NCBI GenBank assembly: GCA_002154585.1
Contig: MUNG01000117.1
Location: forward strand, 1 to 56,666
Length of the DNA stretch: 56,666 nucleotides
Direction: 5' to 3'
Origin: Streptomyces pseudogriseolus
Lineage (GTDB): Bacteria > Actinomycetota > Actinomycetes > Streptomycetales > Streptomycetaceae
Shown: positions 53,564-56,666 of the stretch, one piece after another
Position numbering within the stretch: the stretch's first letter is position 1
Layout of the letters: every line of letters begins with the position of its first letter
Notes under the pieces: model-generated
What the model was told of the DNA's origin: nothing
The model's database searches: none
What the model saw: the letters and a program-made list of their open reading frames with translations, nothing else
Translations under genes and position numbers: made by a program

Positions 53564-56666
<3,103 letters not shown>

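Overview
The window is high-GC actinobacterial DNA. Codon third positions are almost all G or C, GTG starts are common, GGAGG ribosome sites recur, and the gene families are typical of Streptomyces (SAV_2336-type vWA protein, caspase-VMAP, SigE-like ECF factors, class Ia CobN). I read it as a Streptomyces or close-relative chromosome carrying a composite island of about 29 kb that is inserted at the start codon of panD.

Left chromosomal flank (1-6.5 kb): a partial (2Fe-2S) FhuF-like protein, a DMT transporter, a secreted Rpf-like/LysM/M23 cell-wall hydrolase, 6-phosphogluconate dehydrogenase, a cluster of dispersed intergenic repeats, a proline-rich peptide, a small acetyltransferase and aspartate 1-decarboxylase (panD).

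Island (6.5-35.65 kb): three related junction sequences lie at about 6.5, 22.4 and 35.6 kb. They divide the island into two tandem elements. Element A (6.5-22.4 kb) carries a membrane protein, IS5 and IS110 remnants, a giant sacsin-like GHKL ATPase with a DUF3883/NO VEIN nuclease-like tail, and a tight four-gene operon. In transcription order the operon is an alpha/beta hydrolase, a caspase-VMAP protein, a MoxR AAA+ ATPase, and a vWA (SAV_2336-type) domain fused to a Z1 helicase-like domain that has lost its catalytic motifs. The operon looks like a variant of the VMAP-MoxR-vWA ternary conflict systems. A decayed integrase N-terminus sits at the right end of element A. Element B (22.4-35.6 kb) carries a CoiA-like gene that is apparently frameshifted, a small membrane peptide with a strong palindromic operator, a WD40 remnant, a RecD2-like helicase fused to a PD-(D/E)XK-like nuclease, DUF3618 and thioredoxin-reductase remnants, a zinc-ribbon/HEPN-like protein with a partner gene, and the intact tyrosine integrase.

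Right chromosomal flank (35.7-56.7 kb): a copper locus (PCu(A)C chaperone, CopA ATPase, Met/His-rich membrane protein) lies next to two tandem copies of a pair made of a His/Met-rich membrane protein and an ECF sigma factor. These are followed by an MFS/GH88 operon, an acyl-CoA dehydrogenase divergent from a CoA-transferase/acyl-CoA ligase operon, a zinc/manganese-type ABC importer, Fe/Mn superoxide dismutase divergent from a Fur-family regulator across a palindromic operator, and the 3' part of cobN.

No tRNA, rRNA or CRISPR array was recognised. All assignments come from reading the sequence; no database search was run.
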